Shown here in pieces: positions 18,306 through 27,144 of a stretch of DNA of 49,079 nucleotides (positions within the stretch are counted from its first letter, which is position 1; each line of letters begins with the position of its first letter). Both the position numbers and the translations under genes were made by a program. Under the pieces are notes generated by a model that was given only the letters and a program-made list of their open reading frames with translations, ran no database searches and was not told the origin of the DNA. This stretch comes from Gallionella sp. UBA4121 (GTDB taxonomy: Bacteria > Pseudomonadota > Gammaproteobacteria > Burkholderiales > Gallionellaceae): positions 1 through 49,079 of the forward strand of contig DFWZ01000018.1 of the NCBI GenBank assembly GCA_002381565.1, written 5' to 3'.

Positions 18306-19238
18306 GTGGCAAGAAGCCGAAGGGCGCTGGATGGCGTGTTGTTGTTTGATAAGCCGCTGGAACTGAGCTCAAACACGGCATTGCAAAAAATCCGCCGCCT
18401 GTTTCAGGCTGAAAAGGCCGGGCATACCGGTACGCTCGATCCATTGGCTACAGGTTTGCTGCCGATTTGTTTCGGTGAGGCGACCAAATTTGCCAATGCC
18501 TTGCTGGGCGCCGATAAGTCCTATACCGCGCAGTTGCGCCTGGGACAGACTACGACGACCGGGGATGCGGAAGGCGAGATCACCTCTGAGCAAGCTGTTG
18601 ATTTTGTCCAGTCCGATCTGGATACTGCCTTGATGCGGTTTCGCGGTGAAATCGAGCAGTTACCGCCCATGTATAGTGCGCTAAAGCATCAGGGAAAGCC
18701 GCTTTACGAATACATACGCCAGGGGATCACCATAGAGCGGCCACTGCGCACCGTGGTGATACACGAGTTGGTGGTAAATCGCTGGGCCGGCAATGAGATG
18801 GAGATCTCGGTGCGTTGCAGCAAGGGCACATATGTGCGCACACTGGCTGAAGATATCGGCGCTGCATTGGGCTGTGGTGCGCACCTGACAGGGTTGCGCC
18901 GGACAAAGATCGCTCATTTAAGTCTGTCGGATGGTTACGACTTGACGCAATTGACAGCGATGAGCGATGTGGCCCGTGAAGCATGTCTGTTACCGTTGGT
19001 GAGCCTGATGCCTGATATGCCGCAGTTGAATCTGGACGTCACGCAAATCAAGCGTCTTGCACAAGGGCAGCGGTTGGGGCTGGATACCGGATTGCCCGAT
19101 GGCAAGGTGCGTCTGTATGGGCCGGACGGATTTATTGGTGTGGGATTGCAGCAAGGTCGCCGCATCGCCCCTGAACGTCTGCTGTCCAGCGTTGCCAAAC
19201 AGGCTGCCCGGATGGATTTGACAGAAGTGGTTGAGTAG
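18306..19238 (+). CDS. truB: tRNA pseudouridine(55) synthase TruB
   Basis: A 310-residue enzyme that makes pseudouridine 55 in the T-loop of tRNAs. The catalytic motif GHTGTLDPLATGLLP holds the nucleophilic Asp (about D45); KSYTAQLRLGQTT, GEIEQLPPMYSALKHQG and RCSKGTYVRTLAEDIG are also conserved. The C-terminal PUA-like region has FIGVGLQ. The start is the GTG 7 bp after the rbfA stop (M/V-A-R-S-R-R); the open frame continues upstream inside rbfA but is a shadow there. No strong ribosome-binding site is visible, so coupling to rbfA is likely. Confidence 0.93.
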   Translation: MARSRRALDGVLLFDKPLELSSNTALQKIRRLFQAEKAGHTGTLDPLATGLLPICFGEATKFANALLGADKSYTAQLRLGQTTTTGDAEGEITSEQAVDFVQSDLDTALMRFRGEIEQLPPMYSALKHQGKPLYEYIRQGITIERPLRTVVIHELVVNRWAGNEMEISVRCSKGTYVRTLAEDIGAALGCGAHLTGLRRTKIAHLSLSDGYDLTQLTAMSDVAREACLLPLVSLMPDMPQLNLDVTQIKRLAQGQRLGLDTGLPDGKVRLYGPDGFIGVGLQQGRRIAPERLLSSVAKQAARMDLTEVVE

Positions 19239-19289
19239 TAACAGTATTCAAGAGTACAATGTAGCACTTTTTTTAGGAGAGCAAAACCA

Positions 19290-19559
19290 ATGGCAATTAC
19301 CGCCGCGCAAAAAGCGCAAATCGTAACCGACTATCAACGTGCCACAGCTGACACGGGTTCCCCGGAAGTTCAAGTGGCCCTGATCACTGCACGTATCACC
19401 TATCTGACAGATCATTTCAAGGATCATGCCAAGGATCACCATTCCCGTCGCGGTCTGCTGCGACTGGTCAGCCGTCGTCGCAAGCTGCTTGACTACCTCA
19501 GGAGCAAGAATGAGGCAAGCTACCAAATTCTGATCAAACGTCTGGCAATTCGCAAGTAG
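19290..19559 (+). CDS. rpsO: 30S ribosomal protein S15
   Basis: An 89-residue primary 16S rRNA-binding protein. It has the family pattern DTGSPEVQVALITARI, LTDHFKDHAKDHHSRRGLLRLVSRRRKLLDYL. A TAGGAG site sits upstream of the ATG. The gene sits in the conserved truB-rpsO-pnp order. A terminator-like hairpin lies 10 bp past the stop. Confidence 0.98.
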   Translation: MAITAAQKAQIVTDYQRATADTGSPEVQVALITARITYLTDHFKDHAKDHHSRRGLLRLVSRRRKLLDYLRSKNEASYQILIKRLAIRK

Positions 19560-19569
19560 TTATAACAAG

Positions 19570-19596
19570 CGGGTCGCGATTGCGGCCCGTGTCTTT
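19570..19596 (+). terminator. rpsO-pnp intergenic hairpin
   Basis: An 8-bp stem CGGGTCGC/GCGGCCCG around GATT, followed by TGTCTTTTA. In E. coli the same gap holds the rpsO terminator and an RNase III processing site for pnp autoregulation; this hairpin is a candidate equivalent. Confidence 0.65.
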
Positions 19597-19651
19597 TAGT
19601 CTCGTCTATTTTAACTTGATGGCGCGTCATGTCTGCCAAAAGAGGTCTATC

Positions 19652-21757
19652 TTGAGTAATTTCAAAAAAACAATCACGTTCGGTAATCATCAGCTGACAC
19701 TTGAAACCGGTGAAATTGCCCGTCAAGCGAGCGGTGCGGTTCTGGTCAGTATGGACGATACGGTAGTGCTGGTCACTGTGGTCGCTCGCAAGGATGCCAA
19801 GCCTGAACAGGATTTCTTCCCGCTGACAGTGGATTATCAGGAAAAGACCTACGCTGCCGGCAAGATCCCGGGCAGTTTTTTCAAGCGCGAAGGCCGTGCA
19901 AGTGAAAAGGAAATTCTCACTTCTCGACTGATCGATCGCCCGCTGCGCCCGTTGTTCCCGGAAAGTTTTTACAACGAAGTGCAAATTATTGCCACTGTCA
20001 TGTCGTCGGACAGCGAAATCGATTCTGATATTCCATCGCTGATCGGTGCATCCGCTGCGTTGGCTATCTCGGGCATTCCTTTCGATGGTCCGATCGGCGC
20101 TGCTCGCGTGGGTTATTTCAATGGACAATATCTGCTCAATCCAACCGCGACTGAGTTGAAGACTTCGCAAATGGATCTGGTCGTCGCAGGTACGGACCGT
20201 GCCGTGTTGATGGTTGAGTCAGAAGCGCAACAGTTGTCCGAGGAAGTGATGCTGGGCGCGGTGATGTTCGGTCACGAACAGATGCAGGTGGTGATTGCCG
20301 CCATCAATGAAATGGCCGATGCAGTAGGCAAGCCGTCATGGGATTGGACAGCGCCTGCCAAGAATGAAGCGCTGATCGCTCAGATCGCGGAACTCGCCGA
20401 AGCTGATCTGCAACTGGCCTACGCAATTCGTTCCAAGCAGGAACGCACCGATGCGCTTTCTGCAATTCACAGCAAAGTGATGGCAGCGGTGTCGGCTGAT
20501 CACGACAAGAACAGCGTTAACGAATTATTCAGTGCGCTGGAAGCCAAAATCGTGCGCGGACAAATCCTGAGTGGTGAGCCGCGCATCGATGGTCGCGATA
20601 CGCGTACCGTTCGTCAAATCACCATACGCAATGGCGTGTTGCCTCGCACGCACGGTTCCGCCCTGTTCACGCGTGGCGAAACTCAGGCTATCGTTGTGGC
20701 GACGCTGGGCAGCATGCGTGATGCGCAGAAGGTCGATGCGCTGCAAGGCGAATATTCCGATCGTTTCATGCTGCATTACAACTTCCCTCCGTTTGCTACC
20801 GGCGAAACAGGTCGCGTAGGCAGTCCTAAGCGCCGTGAAATCGGTCACGGACGTCTGGCCAAGCGCGCGCTGGTCGCGGTGTTGCCTAATGAAGAAGATT
20901 TTGGCTACGCCATCCGTATCGTGTCTGAAATCACCGAATCAAATGGTTCCAGCTCGATGGCATCCGTTTGTGGCGGTTGTTTGTCCATGCTGGATGCCGG
21001 TGTGCCGCTCAAGGCGCATGTGGCGGGTATCGCGATGGGTCTGATCAAGGAAGGCAACCGTTTTGCCGTGTTGACCGATATCCTGGGAGATGAAGATCAT
21101 CTGGGCGATATGGACTTCAAGGTGGCAGGATCGGAGGCCGGTATCACCGCTTTGCAGATGGATATCAAGATCAACGGTATCACCCGCGAAATCATGCAGG
21201 CTGCATTGAGCCAGGCACGTGAAGGTCGTTTGCATATACTCGGTTTGATGACGGAATCCATGTCCGGTGTACGCAGCGAATTGTCGGAATTTGCGCCGCG
21301 CATGATCAAGATGAAGATCAATCCGGAAAAAATTCGCGACGTGATCGGCAAGGGCGGTGCGGTAATCCGTGCCTTGACCGAAGAGACAGGCACGACAATT
21401 GATATCGACGATGCGGGCAATATCACCATCTCCAGCGTCAATGGTGAAGCGGGTGAAATAGCCAAGAAGCGCATCGAAGACATCGTGATGGACGTTGAAG
21501 TTGGCAAGGTTTACGAAGGTCCGGTAGTCAAGTTGCTCGACTTCGGCGCGTTGATCAATATTTTGCCAGGCAAGGATGGTCTGTTGCACATTTCCCAGAT
21601 TGCACACGAGCGCGTCAACAGCGTGGGCGACTACCTCAAGGAAGGTCAGGTAGTGCGTGTTAAGCTGCTTGAGATGGACGACAGAGGCCGTATGAAGCTT
21701 TCCATGAAGGCATTGTTGCCCGCACCTGAAGTTACCGGTGCATCGATTGCCGAGTAG
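19652..21757 (+). CDS. pnp: Polyribonucleotide nucleotidyltransferase (PNPase)
   Basis: A 701-residue phosphorolytic 3'-to-5' exoribonuclease, core of the RNA degradosome. Two RNase PH domains are visible (first with LTSRLIDRPLRPLFP; second with GEPRIDGRDTRTVR and TRGETQAIV), then KH (GKGGAVIRALTEETG) and S1 (YEGPVVKLLDFGALINILPG) domains. I choose the TTG at 19652, giving SNFKKTITFG after the initiator. AGAGG lies 6 nt upstream and the length is then normal; an upstream ATG at 19619 would add 11 atypical residues. Confidence 0.93.
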   Translation: MSNFKKTITFGNHQLTLETGEIARQASGAVLVSMDDTVVLVTVVARKDAKPEQDFFPLTVDYQEKTYAAGKIPGSFFKREGRASEKEILTSRLIDRPLRPLFPESFYNEVQIIATVMSSDSEIDSDIPSLIGASAALAISGIPFDGPIGAARVGYFNGQYLLNPTATELKTSQMDLVVAGTDRAVLMVESEAQQLSEEVMLGAVMFGHEQMQVVIAAINEMADAVGKPSWDWTAPAKNEALIAQIAELAEADLQLAYAIRSKQERTDALSAIHSKVMAAVSADHDKNSVNELFSALEAKIVRGQILSGEPRIDGRDTRTVRQITIRNGVLPRTHGSALFTRGETQAIVVATLGSMRDAQKVDALQGEYSDRFMLHYNFPPFATGETGRVGSPKRREIGHGRLAKRALVAVLPNEEDFGYAIRIVSEITESNGSSSMASVCGGCLSMLDAGVPLKAHVAGIAMGLIKEGNRFAVLTDILGDEDHLGDMDFKVAGSEAGITALQMDIKINGITREIMQAALSQAREGRLHILGLMTESMSGVRSELSEFAPRMIKMKINPEKIRDVIGKGGAVIRALTEETGTTIDIDDAGNITISSVNGEAGEIAKKRIEDIVMDVEVGKVYEGPVVKLLDFGALINILPGKDGLLHISQIAHERVNSVGDYLKEGQVVRVKLLEMDDRGRMKLSMKALLPAPEVTGASIAE

Positions 21758-21775
21758 TTGAATTTGCAGGGAATA

Positions 21776-21803
21776 AAAAGCCCGCCGATAGGCGGGTTTT
21801 TTA
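21776..21803 (+). terminator. Terminator after pnp
   Basis: AAAAAG, then CCCGCC-GATA-GGCGGG, then TTTTTTATT. It is 24 bp after the pnp stop and ends the rimP-to-pnp operon. Confidence 0.92.
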
Positions 21804-22100
21804 TTGCGTCCGCACATAATCATTTGAGCATGCATTCTGATTCTCCGTCTTATCTGGCATAATTCAGCATGCTGTCAATTTCGCTTTAGTATCCAGGACG
21901 TTTGGTCTGTAAAGATTAAGTAATTACTGCCGATAAACTAACATGCCACCCATGGAGATCTGCCGAGAATAGCAAGGCTGCGCCGCGTAACGTGTAATGG
22001 GGCCGCCGTTGCCTGACCTTTGCAAAGTATTTCGAGAGTATTTTTCCATACGGGATAATTGCTAAGTTTATTTCAATTCAAAAATTCAGGAGATTCCATC

Positions 22101-22211
22101 ATGCATCAAGAGAAACAAGAGAGCTTTATCGAACGTCATATTTCTGGCCTTATTGTTATTACCGTGTACTCTGTTTTATTTGGTCTTGACTGCGCTTTGA
22201 CGTCTTATTGA
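22101..22211 (+). CDS. Predicted 36-aa single-span membrane peptide
   Basis: An ATG preceded by AGGAGA with a 7-nt spacer opens a 36-codon frame ending in TGA. The peptide has a charged N-terminus (MHQEKQESFIERH) and then a hydrophobic stretch (ISGLIVITVYSVLFGLDCAL) long enough to cross the membrane. I do not recognise a family. The strong ribosome-binding site, lone position in an 800-bp gap and clear amphipathic layout favour a real small protein. A GATAAT -10-like box lies at 22054-22059 without a good -35. Function unknown; a small inner-membrane regulator is one possibility. Confidence 0.5.
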   Translation: MHQEKQESFIERHISGLIVITVYSVLFGLDCALTSY

Positions 22212-22605
22212 CTGCCGGGGGCGGGGCAAACGCAGCAGCCTTCGTCCACAGGCAGTCCTCCATGAACACCCGCAGTAGGCATTCGCGCTGCATCCATTAA
22301 TCCTCTCGCTGGGCTCTCATCTGTTTGAATCAGTTCGCTAAGCTGGGCGCTATGCTCGCGTATCGGGTAGCTGTAGTTGTGCCGCCTTTCCTGGGCTACC
22401 AAGCAGCAGGCTTTGATCATGAACTGGCGCATCTGCTTCTATTTGGGAGAAACCGGACATTACTACTTTGGGCTAACAAGCATCCGGACGCTACTGTACA
22501 AATGTAGCGAATAAGATTATTCTTTCAGCCATCTAGGATAAGTACTAGCTTCGATAGTTTGCGATACGTAAAAAGCAAAAAACATGTTCAGCAGTCTGTT
22601 GGACG
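22212..22605. other. 394-bp stretch without a supported gene
   Basis: Two open frames cross here, about 60 codons forward (22325-22507) and 75 codons reverse (22205-22432). Neither has a good ribosome-binding site nor resembles a family I know. No terminator or clear promoter is seen. It may be a decayed gene or mobile-element remnant. Confidence 0.4.
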
Positions 22606-24051
22606 ATGTATGACAAACTGCCCCCAAAGAAAGCATCATATCGATTCGCTATGAACGACGATAACTCATCCAGTGCGCAGTATTTACAGCCTGAACAGCT
22701 CCGCGTCGGGATATTCGTGAAACTTGAACTGGCATGGTTCAAACATGATTTTGCGAGCAGTGATTTCAAGATACGCAGCGAAGAACAGTTGGGCGAAGTG
22801 CTCGACTTGCGCCTTCCTCGCTATCGCTACGACCCCGCGCGCAGCGATGCATCGGCAGCAGTGCTGTTAAATCAGCAGTCTGCCGATGCGGTACTGCCAA
22901 ACTCTGGTGAGCATAAGGCCAGTGACAATCTGCACCGCCTTGATCCCAGTGACCTGTCAATCGTGCTGCCGCCCGGTCAGGGGGCTGCTGAGACGATGCC
23001 GCAGGCATCAGGCTATCTTGATGTCAGTGATGTTCAGGTACTTTCAGACGAGCAGCAGCGCGCAAGGTTTTTGGTGCAGCGAGAACAGCGTATAAAGGAA
23101 ATCGAACAGGCATTCGTTAAGGCCGTCGGTGTATTGAAAAACCTCAACCGCAATCTGCTTTCGAAACCGAAGGAAACACTTGATGACCTGGGCGTTCTCG
23201 TCGGAGAAATGATCGCGGCATTCCTCGAAAGCCCGGAGGTCACCTTGCATATCATGGGTGAAAATGTGGCAGGGGAAGACGTTTACAATCATTCCCTGAA
23301 CGTAGCGATACTCGCCATGATGTTGGCCAAGGATCTCGGATTCTCAGCCAAGATGGCACGAGAACTGGGGATCGGTGCGTTGGTTCATGATATCGGTCTG
23401 ACGAAAATTCCGGCACGTGTATTAATGAAGCCTCTGGGCGAGTACACGACTCCTGAGCGCAACTTGCGCGCCATGCACGTCCAGTACGGTATCGAAATCG
23501 GACGTGGTGTCGGATTTTCTGCCGATGTCATGGCGATCATCGCGCAACATCATGAGTTTTCAGATGGCAGCGGGTACCCGAATCGACTGAAAGAAGCCGC
23601 GATAACACCTGCCGCGCGCGTGATTTCGCTCGTCAATTATTACGACAATCTTTGTAATCCGTTTGATCTTTCCAAGGCGATGACCCCGCATGAAGCTTTG
23701 TCATTCATTTTTGCGCAACGCCGCAGCAAATTTGAAGCACGAGCGCTGTCACTGCTGATTCGCTGTCTGGGTGTGTATCCGCCCGGCTCGATAGTGCAGT
23801 TGTCCAGCGGGGTTGTTGCCGCCGTGATTTCCGTAAATCCGAAGATATCTACGCGTCCCTGTGTATTGGTCTATGACGACAAGGTACCGAAAGAAGCTGC
23901 GATCATACTCAACCTCGAACATGAACCAGAAATCAGCATTACAAAAGCCATTCGCCCTGCGACACTGCCATCCAAGGTGGTCGCCTACCTGAACCCTCGT
24001 AAGCGAGTGACGTATTTTTTCGACAGCGACAAACAGCCAGAAAGTGCTTGA
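22606..24051 (+). CDS. HD-GYP domain cyclic-di-GMP phosphodiesterase with DUF3391
   Basis: A 481-residue cytoplasmic protein. The N-terminal DUF3391 region (LRVGIFVKLELAWFKHDF) often precedes HD-GYP domains. The HD-GYP domain (about 215-400) has the HD pair at H261-D262 (LVHDIGL) and the signature HHEFSDGSGYP. HD-GYP enzymes hydrolyse cyclic di-GMP to GMP or pGpG. No signal peptide or membrane segment is seen. The start is uncertain: the ATG at 22606 or that at 22651 (MNDDNSSSAQ); neither has a strong ribosome-binding site. It abuts the next gene with no gap. Confidence 0.88.
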   Translation: MYDKLPPKKASYRFAMNDDNSSSAQYLQPEQLRVGIFVKLELAWFKHDFASSDFKIRSEEQLGEVLDLRLPRYRYDPARSDASAAVLLNQQSADAVLPNSGEHKASDNLHRLDPSDLSIVLPPGQGAAETMPQASGYLDVSDVQVLSDEQQRARFLVQREQRIKEIEQAFVKAVGVLKNLNRNLLSKPKETLDDLGVLVGEMIAAFLESPEVTLHIMGENVAGEDVYNHSLNVAILAMMLAKDLGFSAKMARELGIGALVHDIGLTKIPARVLMKPLGEYTTPERNLRAMHVQYGIEIGRGVGFSADVMAIIAQHHEFSDGSGYPNRLKEAAITPAARVISLVNYYDNLCNPFDLSKAMTPHEALSFIFAQRRSKFEARALSLLIRCLGVYPPGSIVQLSSGVVAAVISVNPKISTRPCVLVYDDKVPKEAAIILNLEHEPEISITKAIRPATLPSKVVAYLNPRKRVTYFFDSDKQPESA

Positions 24052-26454
24052 ATGGATGCCGATGCTCTGTTGTTGAATGCGTCGGAGGAGATTCTCATCC
24101 TGGTTGATGAGAAGACACTGGCAATACTTGCCGTCAACCGAGCCACGTTGGCGTTGCTGGGATATACCCGCGAATCGCTGATAGGCCTTCCGATCGGCGA
24201 AATTGAATGTGCGCTGTCCGATATCTTTTTCTGGGATGAGGTGCTGAGTCAACGTGGCAGCAGCGAGACGGGCGGTGCTTATCGTTGTGCGGACGGGTCG
24301 ATTCTTGAAGTCACGAAAACGGCATGTCTGGCCTTGGAATCAGACAGCCTGTTTGTCGTGCGAGCAAATCCGGTTGGACACAGGAAGCGCATTGAAGAAG
24401 AGTTGCTGGAAATGAGTTCACGGCTGAGTGCAACCCTGGAAGCGACGGCGGACGGTATTTTGCTGGTTGACAGCGAAAATACCATCCTGAATATGAATCA
24501 CCGTTTTTCGAAAATGTGGGGGCTGTCAAAGACGCTGCTGGAAAACCGTGACGATGCAGGCATCTTCGCGCACATGTCCAGCCAGCTCATGCAGGCGCAG
24601 CAGGGCATCCTGACTTCACTGATACCCCTGCGTGATGCTGATGATGCCGCCACGGACACGCTTTGTCTGTTGGACGGACGCGTTTTTGAGCTGACGTCGC
24701 TCTCGGCACGTTCACGGGAACAGATTGTCGGGCGGGTATATTCCTATCGCGATGTTACCGAATACAAACGCGTCGAGAATCAGCTGCGCATTTCCGCTTC
24801 CGTCTTTGATTCTCAGGAAGCTATTATGATTACCGACGCCCGCGCCGTGATACTTCGAGTGAACCATGCCTTTACTAGTATGACAGGTTACACTGCTGAA
24901 GAAGTCATTGGCAAGAACCCGAGGGTGCTCAGTTCAGGACGTCATGATGCGAGCTTCTATGCGGCAATGTGGAAGTGCGTTCAGCGCACCGGTCGCTGGG
25001 ATGGTGAAATCTGGAACCGGCGCAAGAGCGGCGAAATTTATCCGGAGCGTCTCGCTATCAGCGCAGTAAAGGCCGCCGATGGAACCGTCACGAATTACGT
25101 TGCCACAATCACCGACATCACCATGAGCCGTGATGCAGCGGATGAAATACAGCATCTGGCGTTCTACGACTCTCTCACGCGTCTGCCCAATCGGCGGCTT
25201 CTCATGGACAGGCTACAGCAGGCATTGGCTTCCAGTACGCGCAGCGGCCGGGAAGGTGCGTTGTTGTTCATTGACCTGGATAATTTCAAGACGATCAATG
25301 ATACGCTCGGCCATGATATCGGTGATCTGCTTTTGCAACAGGTTGCCCTTCGTCTGGAGTCCTGTGTGCGGGAAGGCGATACTGTGGCTCGCATTGGCGG
25401 TGACGAGTTCGTGGTGATACTGGAAGACCTGAGCGAATATCCCATTGAAGCGGCTGCGCAGACAGAAGACGTCGGTGAGAAAATTCTTGCAGCGCTAGGC
25501 CAGCTATACCAGCTTGCCTCGCACAAACATCGCAGCACCGCCAGTATCGGCGTCACGCTGTTCAATGGACACCAGCAGGTGATTGATGAGTTGTTGAAAC
25601 AAGCTGACATCGCGATGTATGAAGCCAAGGACGATGGGCTCAACAGATTGCGTTTCTTCGACATTAAGATGCAGGAAGTCGTCAACGCCCGCGCTACCCT
25701 TGAGGAAGAATTACATAAAGCGCTTGAAAGCGGGCAATTCCAGCTGCACTACCAAATTCAGGTGGACAGTTTGCGGCGTCCATTGGGTGCGGAAGCATTG
25801 ATCCGCTGGATGCATCCTGAACGCGGGATGGTGGCTCCGGCTCAATTTATTCCGTTGGCAGAAGAAATCGGGCTGATACTGCCTATCGGGCAATGGGTTC
25901 TGGAGACGGCCTGCGCTCAGCTCGCGGCATGGCAACAAGATATGCTCACCCGCGATCTGATTCTGGCGGTAAACGTGAGTGCAAAGCAATTCAACCAAGC
26001 GGATTTTGTGGCGAAAGTGCGAGCTACCGTGCAATGCTATGGCATCAACCCGATGCGACTCAAGCTGGAGTTGACGGAAGGCCTGTTTCTGGAGAATATC
26101 GAAGATGTCATTGCAACGATGAACGCATTGAAAGAAATCGGTGTTCAATTCTCACTGGACGATTTTGGTACCGGCTACTCATCCCTGCAATACCTTAAAC
26201 GGCTGCCGCTGAGTCAGCTCAAGATCGATCAGTCGTTCGTGCGCGATCTTGCGGTCGATGGCAGTGACAGCGCGATTGTCAGTACCATCATTGCCATGGC
26301 GCGCAACCTGAATCTGGATGTCATTGCCGAAGGGGTGGAGACGGAAGATCAGCAACAGCTTCTCCTGGACAGTGGTTGTCTTTATTACCAGGGATATCTG
26401 TTCGGCAGACCGATGCCGATTGAGCAGTTTGAGGCGTTGCTGAAACAGCATTAG
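24052..26454 (+). CDS. PAS-PAS-PAS-GGDEF-EAL cyclic-di-GMP turnover protein
   Basis: An 800-residue cytoplasmic signalling protein. Three PAS domains lie at about residues 1-105, 125-235 and 245-355; the third carries the PAC-type GEIWNRRKSGEIYPE. The GGDEF domain (about 360-530) has an intact GGDEF at 449-453 and an RxxD inhibitory site (REGD) five residues upstream. The EAL domain (about 545-795) has EALIRW, ELTEG, DDFGTGYSSL, KIDQSFVRDL and EGVET. Both halves look catalytically competent, so the protein could make or break cyclic di-GMP. It starts on the base after the HD-GYP stop, suggesting a two-gene operon. Confidence 0.92.
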   Translation: MDADALLLNASEEILILVDEKTLAILAVNRATLALLGYTRESLIGLPIGEIECALSDIFFWDEVLSQRGSSETGGAYRCADGSILEVTKTACLALESDSLFVVRANPVGHRKRIEEELLEMSSRLSATLEATADGILLVDSENTILNMNHRFSKMWGLSKTLLENRDDAGIFAHMSSQLMQAQQGILTSLIPLRDADDAATDTLCLLDGRVFELTSLSARSREQIVGRVYSYRDVTEYKRVENQLRISASVFDSQEAIMITDARAVILRVNHAFTSMTGYTAEEVIGKNPRVLSSGRHDASFYAAMWKCVQRTGRWDGEIWNRRKSGEIYPERLAISAVKAADGTVTNYVATITDITMSRDAADEIQHLAFYDSLTRLPNRRLLMDRLQQALASSTRSGREGALLFIDLDNFKTINDTLGHDIGDLLLQQVALRLESCVREGDTVARIGGDEFVVILEDLSEYPIEAAAQTEDVGEKILAALGQLYQLASHKHRSTASIGVTLFNGHQQVIDELLKQADIAMYEAKDDGLNRLRFFDIKMQEVVNARATLEEELHKALESGQFQLHYQIQVDSLRRPLGAEALIRWMHPERGMVAPAQFIPLAEEIGLILPIGQWVLETACAQLAAWQQDMLTRDLILAVNVSAKQFNQADFVAKVRATVQCYGINPMRLKLELTEGLFLENIEDVIATMNALKEIGVQFSLDDFGTGYSSLQYLKRLPLSQLKIDQSFVRDLAVDGSDSAIVSTIIAMARNLNLDVIAEGVETEDQQQLLLDSGCLYYQGYLFGRPMPIEQFEALLKQH

Positions 26455-26634
26455 CCACGCTTACTTTGATGGCATGTCAGCCTCTTTTTTTCTGATATTC
26501 GTGAATGCCGACTGGCAGGTTGCGCGCTATTGAAAATTGCGCGAAGTAAGGCGAGTTGTCGCCCTCAGGGCGACATTCCTGCTAATAACCCCACTTGACC
26601 ATCGGGCATCATCCCTGCGAATGCAGATAGCTGA

Positions 26635-27057
26635 TTACTTTGCCATCTGTTTCTCTCGGATTTCATCCAGCGATTTGCAGTCTATGCATTGTGTGGCCGT
26701 TGGGCGTGCCTCTAAGCGACCCAGGCCAATTTCGATTCCGCAATTCTCGCAGTAGCCATATTCATCTGCGTTGATTTTTCCCAGCATTTCATCAATTTTC
26801 TTGATCAGTTTGCGCTCGCGGTCACGGTTGCGCAGTTCCAGGCTGATGTCGGATTCCTGTGTGGCGCGATCATTCGGATCGGCAAACACCGTGGCTTCGT
26901 CCTGCATGGTATGCACGGTACGATCGATGTCCTCACCCAGGCCTGACTTGATCTGCTGCAGAACCCGGCGAAAATGCTCGCGTTGCTGCGGGTTCATGTA
27001 TGCCTCACCTTCACTGGCTTGATAGGGGGTGATGGGTTTTAGTGATAGTTGCGACAT
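26635..27057 (-). CDS. dksA: RNA polymerase-binding transcription factor DksA
   Basis: A 140-residue partner of ppGpp that enters the polymerase secondary channel. It has a coiled coil with the tip motif DPNDRA, then a four-cysteine zinc finger (CENCG and CIDC). The start is the ATG giving MSQLSLKPITPY, with GGAGAAG five nt upstream; the open frame extends further but lacks support. The 180 bp between it and the GGDEF-EAL gene contains a 7-bp hairpin (26557-26575) without a T-run. Confidence 0.96.
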   Translation of the reverse strand: MSQLSLKPITPYQASEGEAYMNPQQREHFRRVLQQIKSGLGEDIDRTVHTMQDEATVFADPNDRATQESDISLELRNRDRERKLIKKIDEMLGKINADEYGYCENCGIEIGLGRLEARPTATQCIDCKSLDEIREKQMAK

Positions 27058-27091
27058 TGCACTTCTCCAACGTGAAAAAATTGAGTCCGCT

Positions 27092-27120
27092 TTAATACCA
27101 GAAAGCGTGCTTAAGGGCAA
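27092..27120 (-). promoter_or_regulatory. Candidate dksA promoter
   Basis: Reverse strand TTGCCC, 17 nt, TATTAA (4 of 6 matches in each box), 35 bp upstream of the dksA start. Weak on sequence alone. Confidence 0.35.
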
Positions 27121-27144
27121 CTAAATAATCTATAAAAATCCACA

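Noticed and set aside
22205..22507. Two opposed short frames after the 36-aa ORF
   Set aside because: Neither has a convincing ribosome-binding site or recognisable sequence; kept only as an unassigned region.
26557..26575. 7-bp hairpin TGTCGCC/GGCGACA between the GGDEF-EAL gene and dksA as a terminator
   Set aside because: No T-run on either side.
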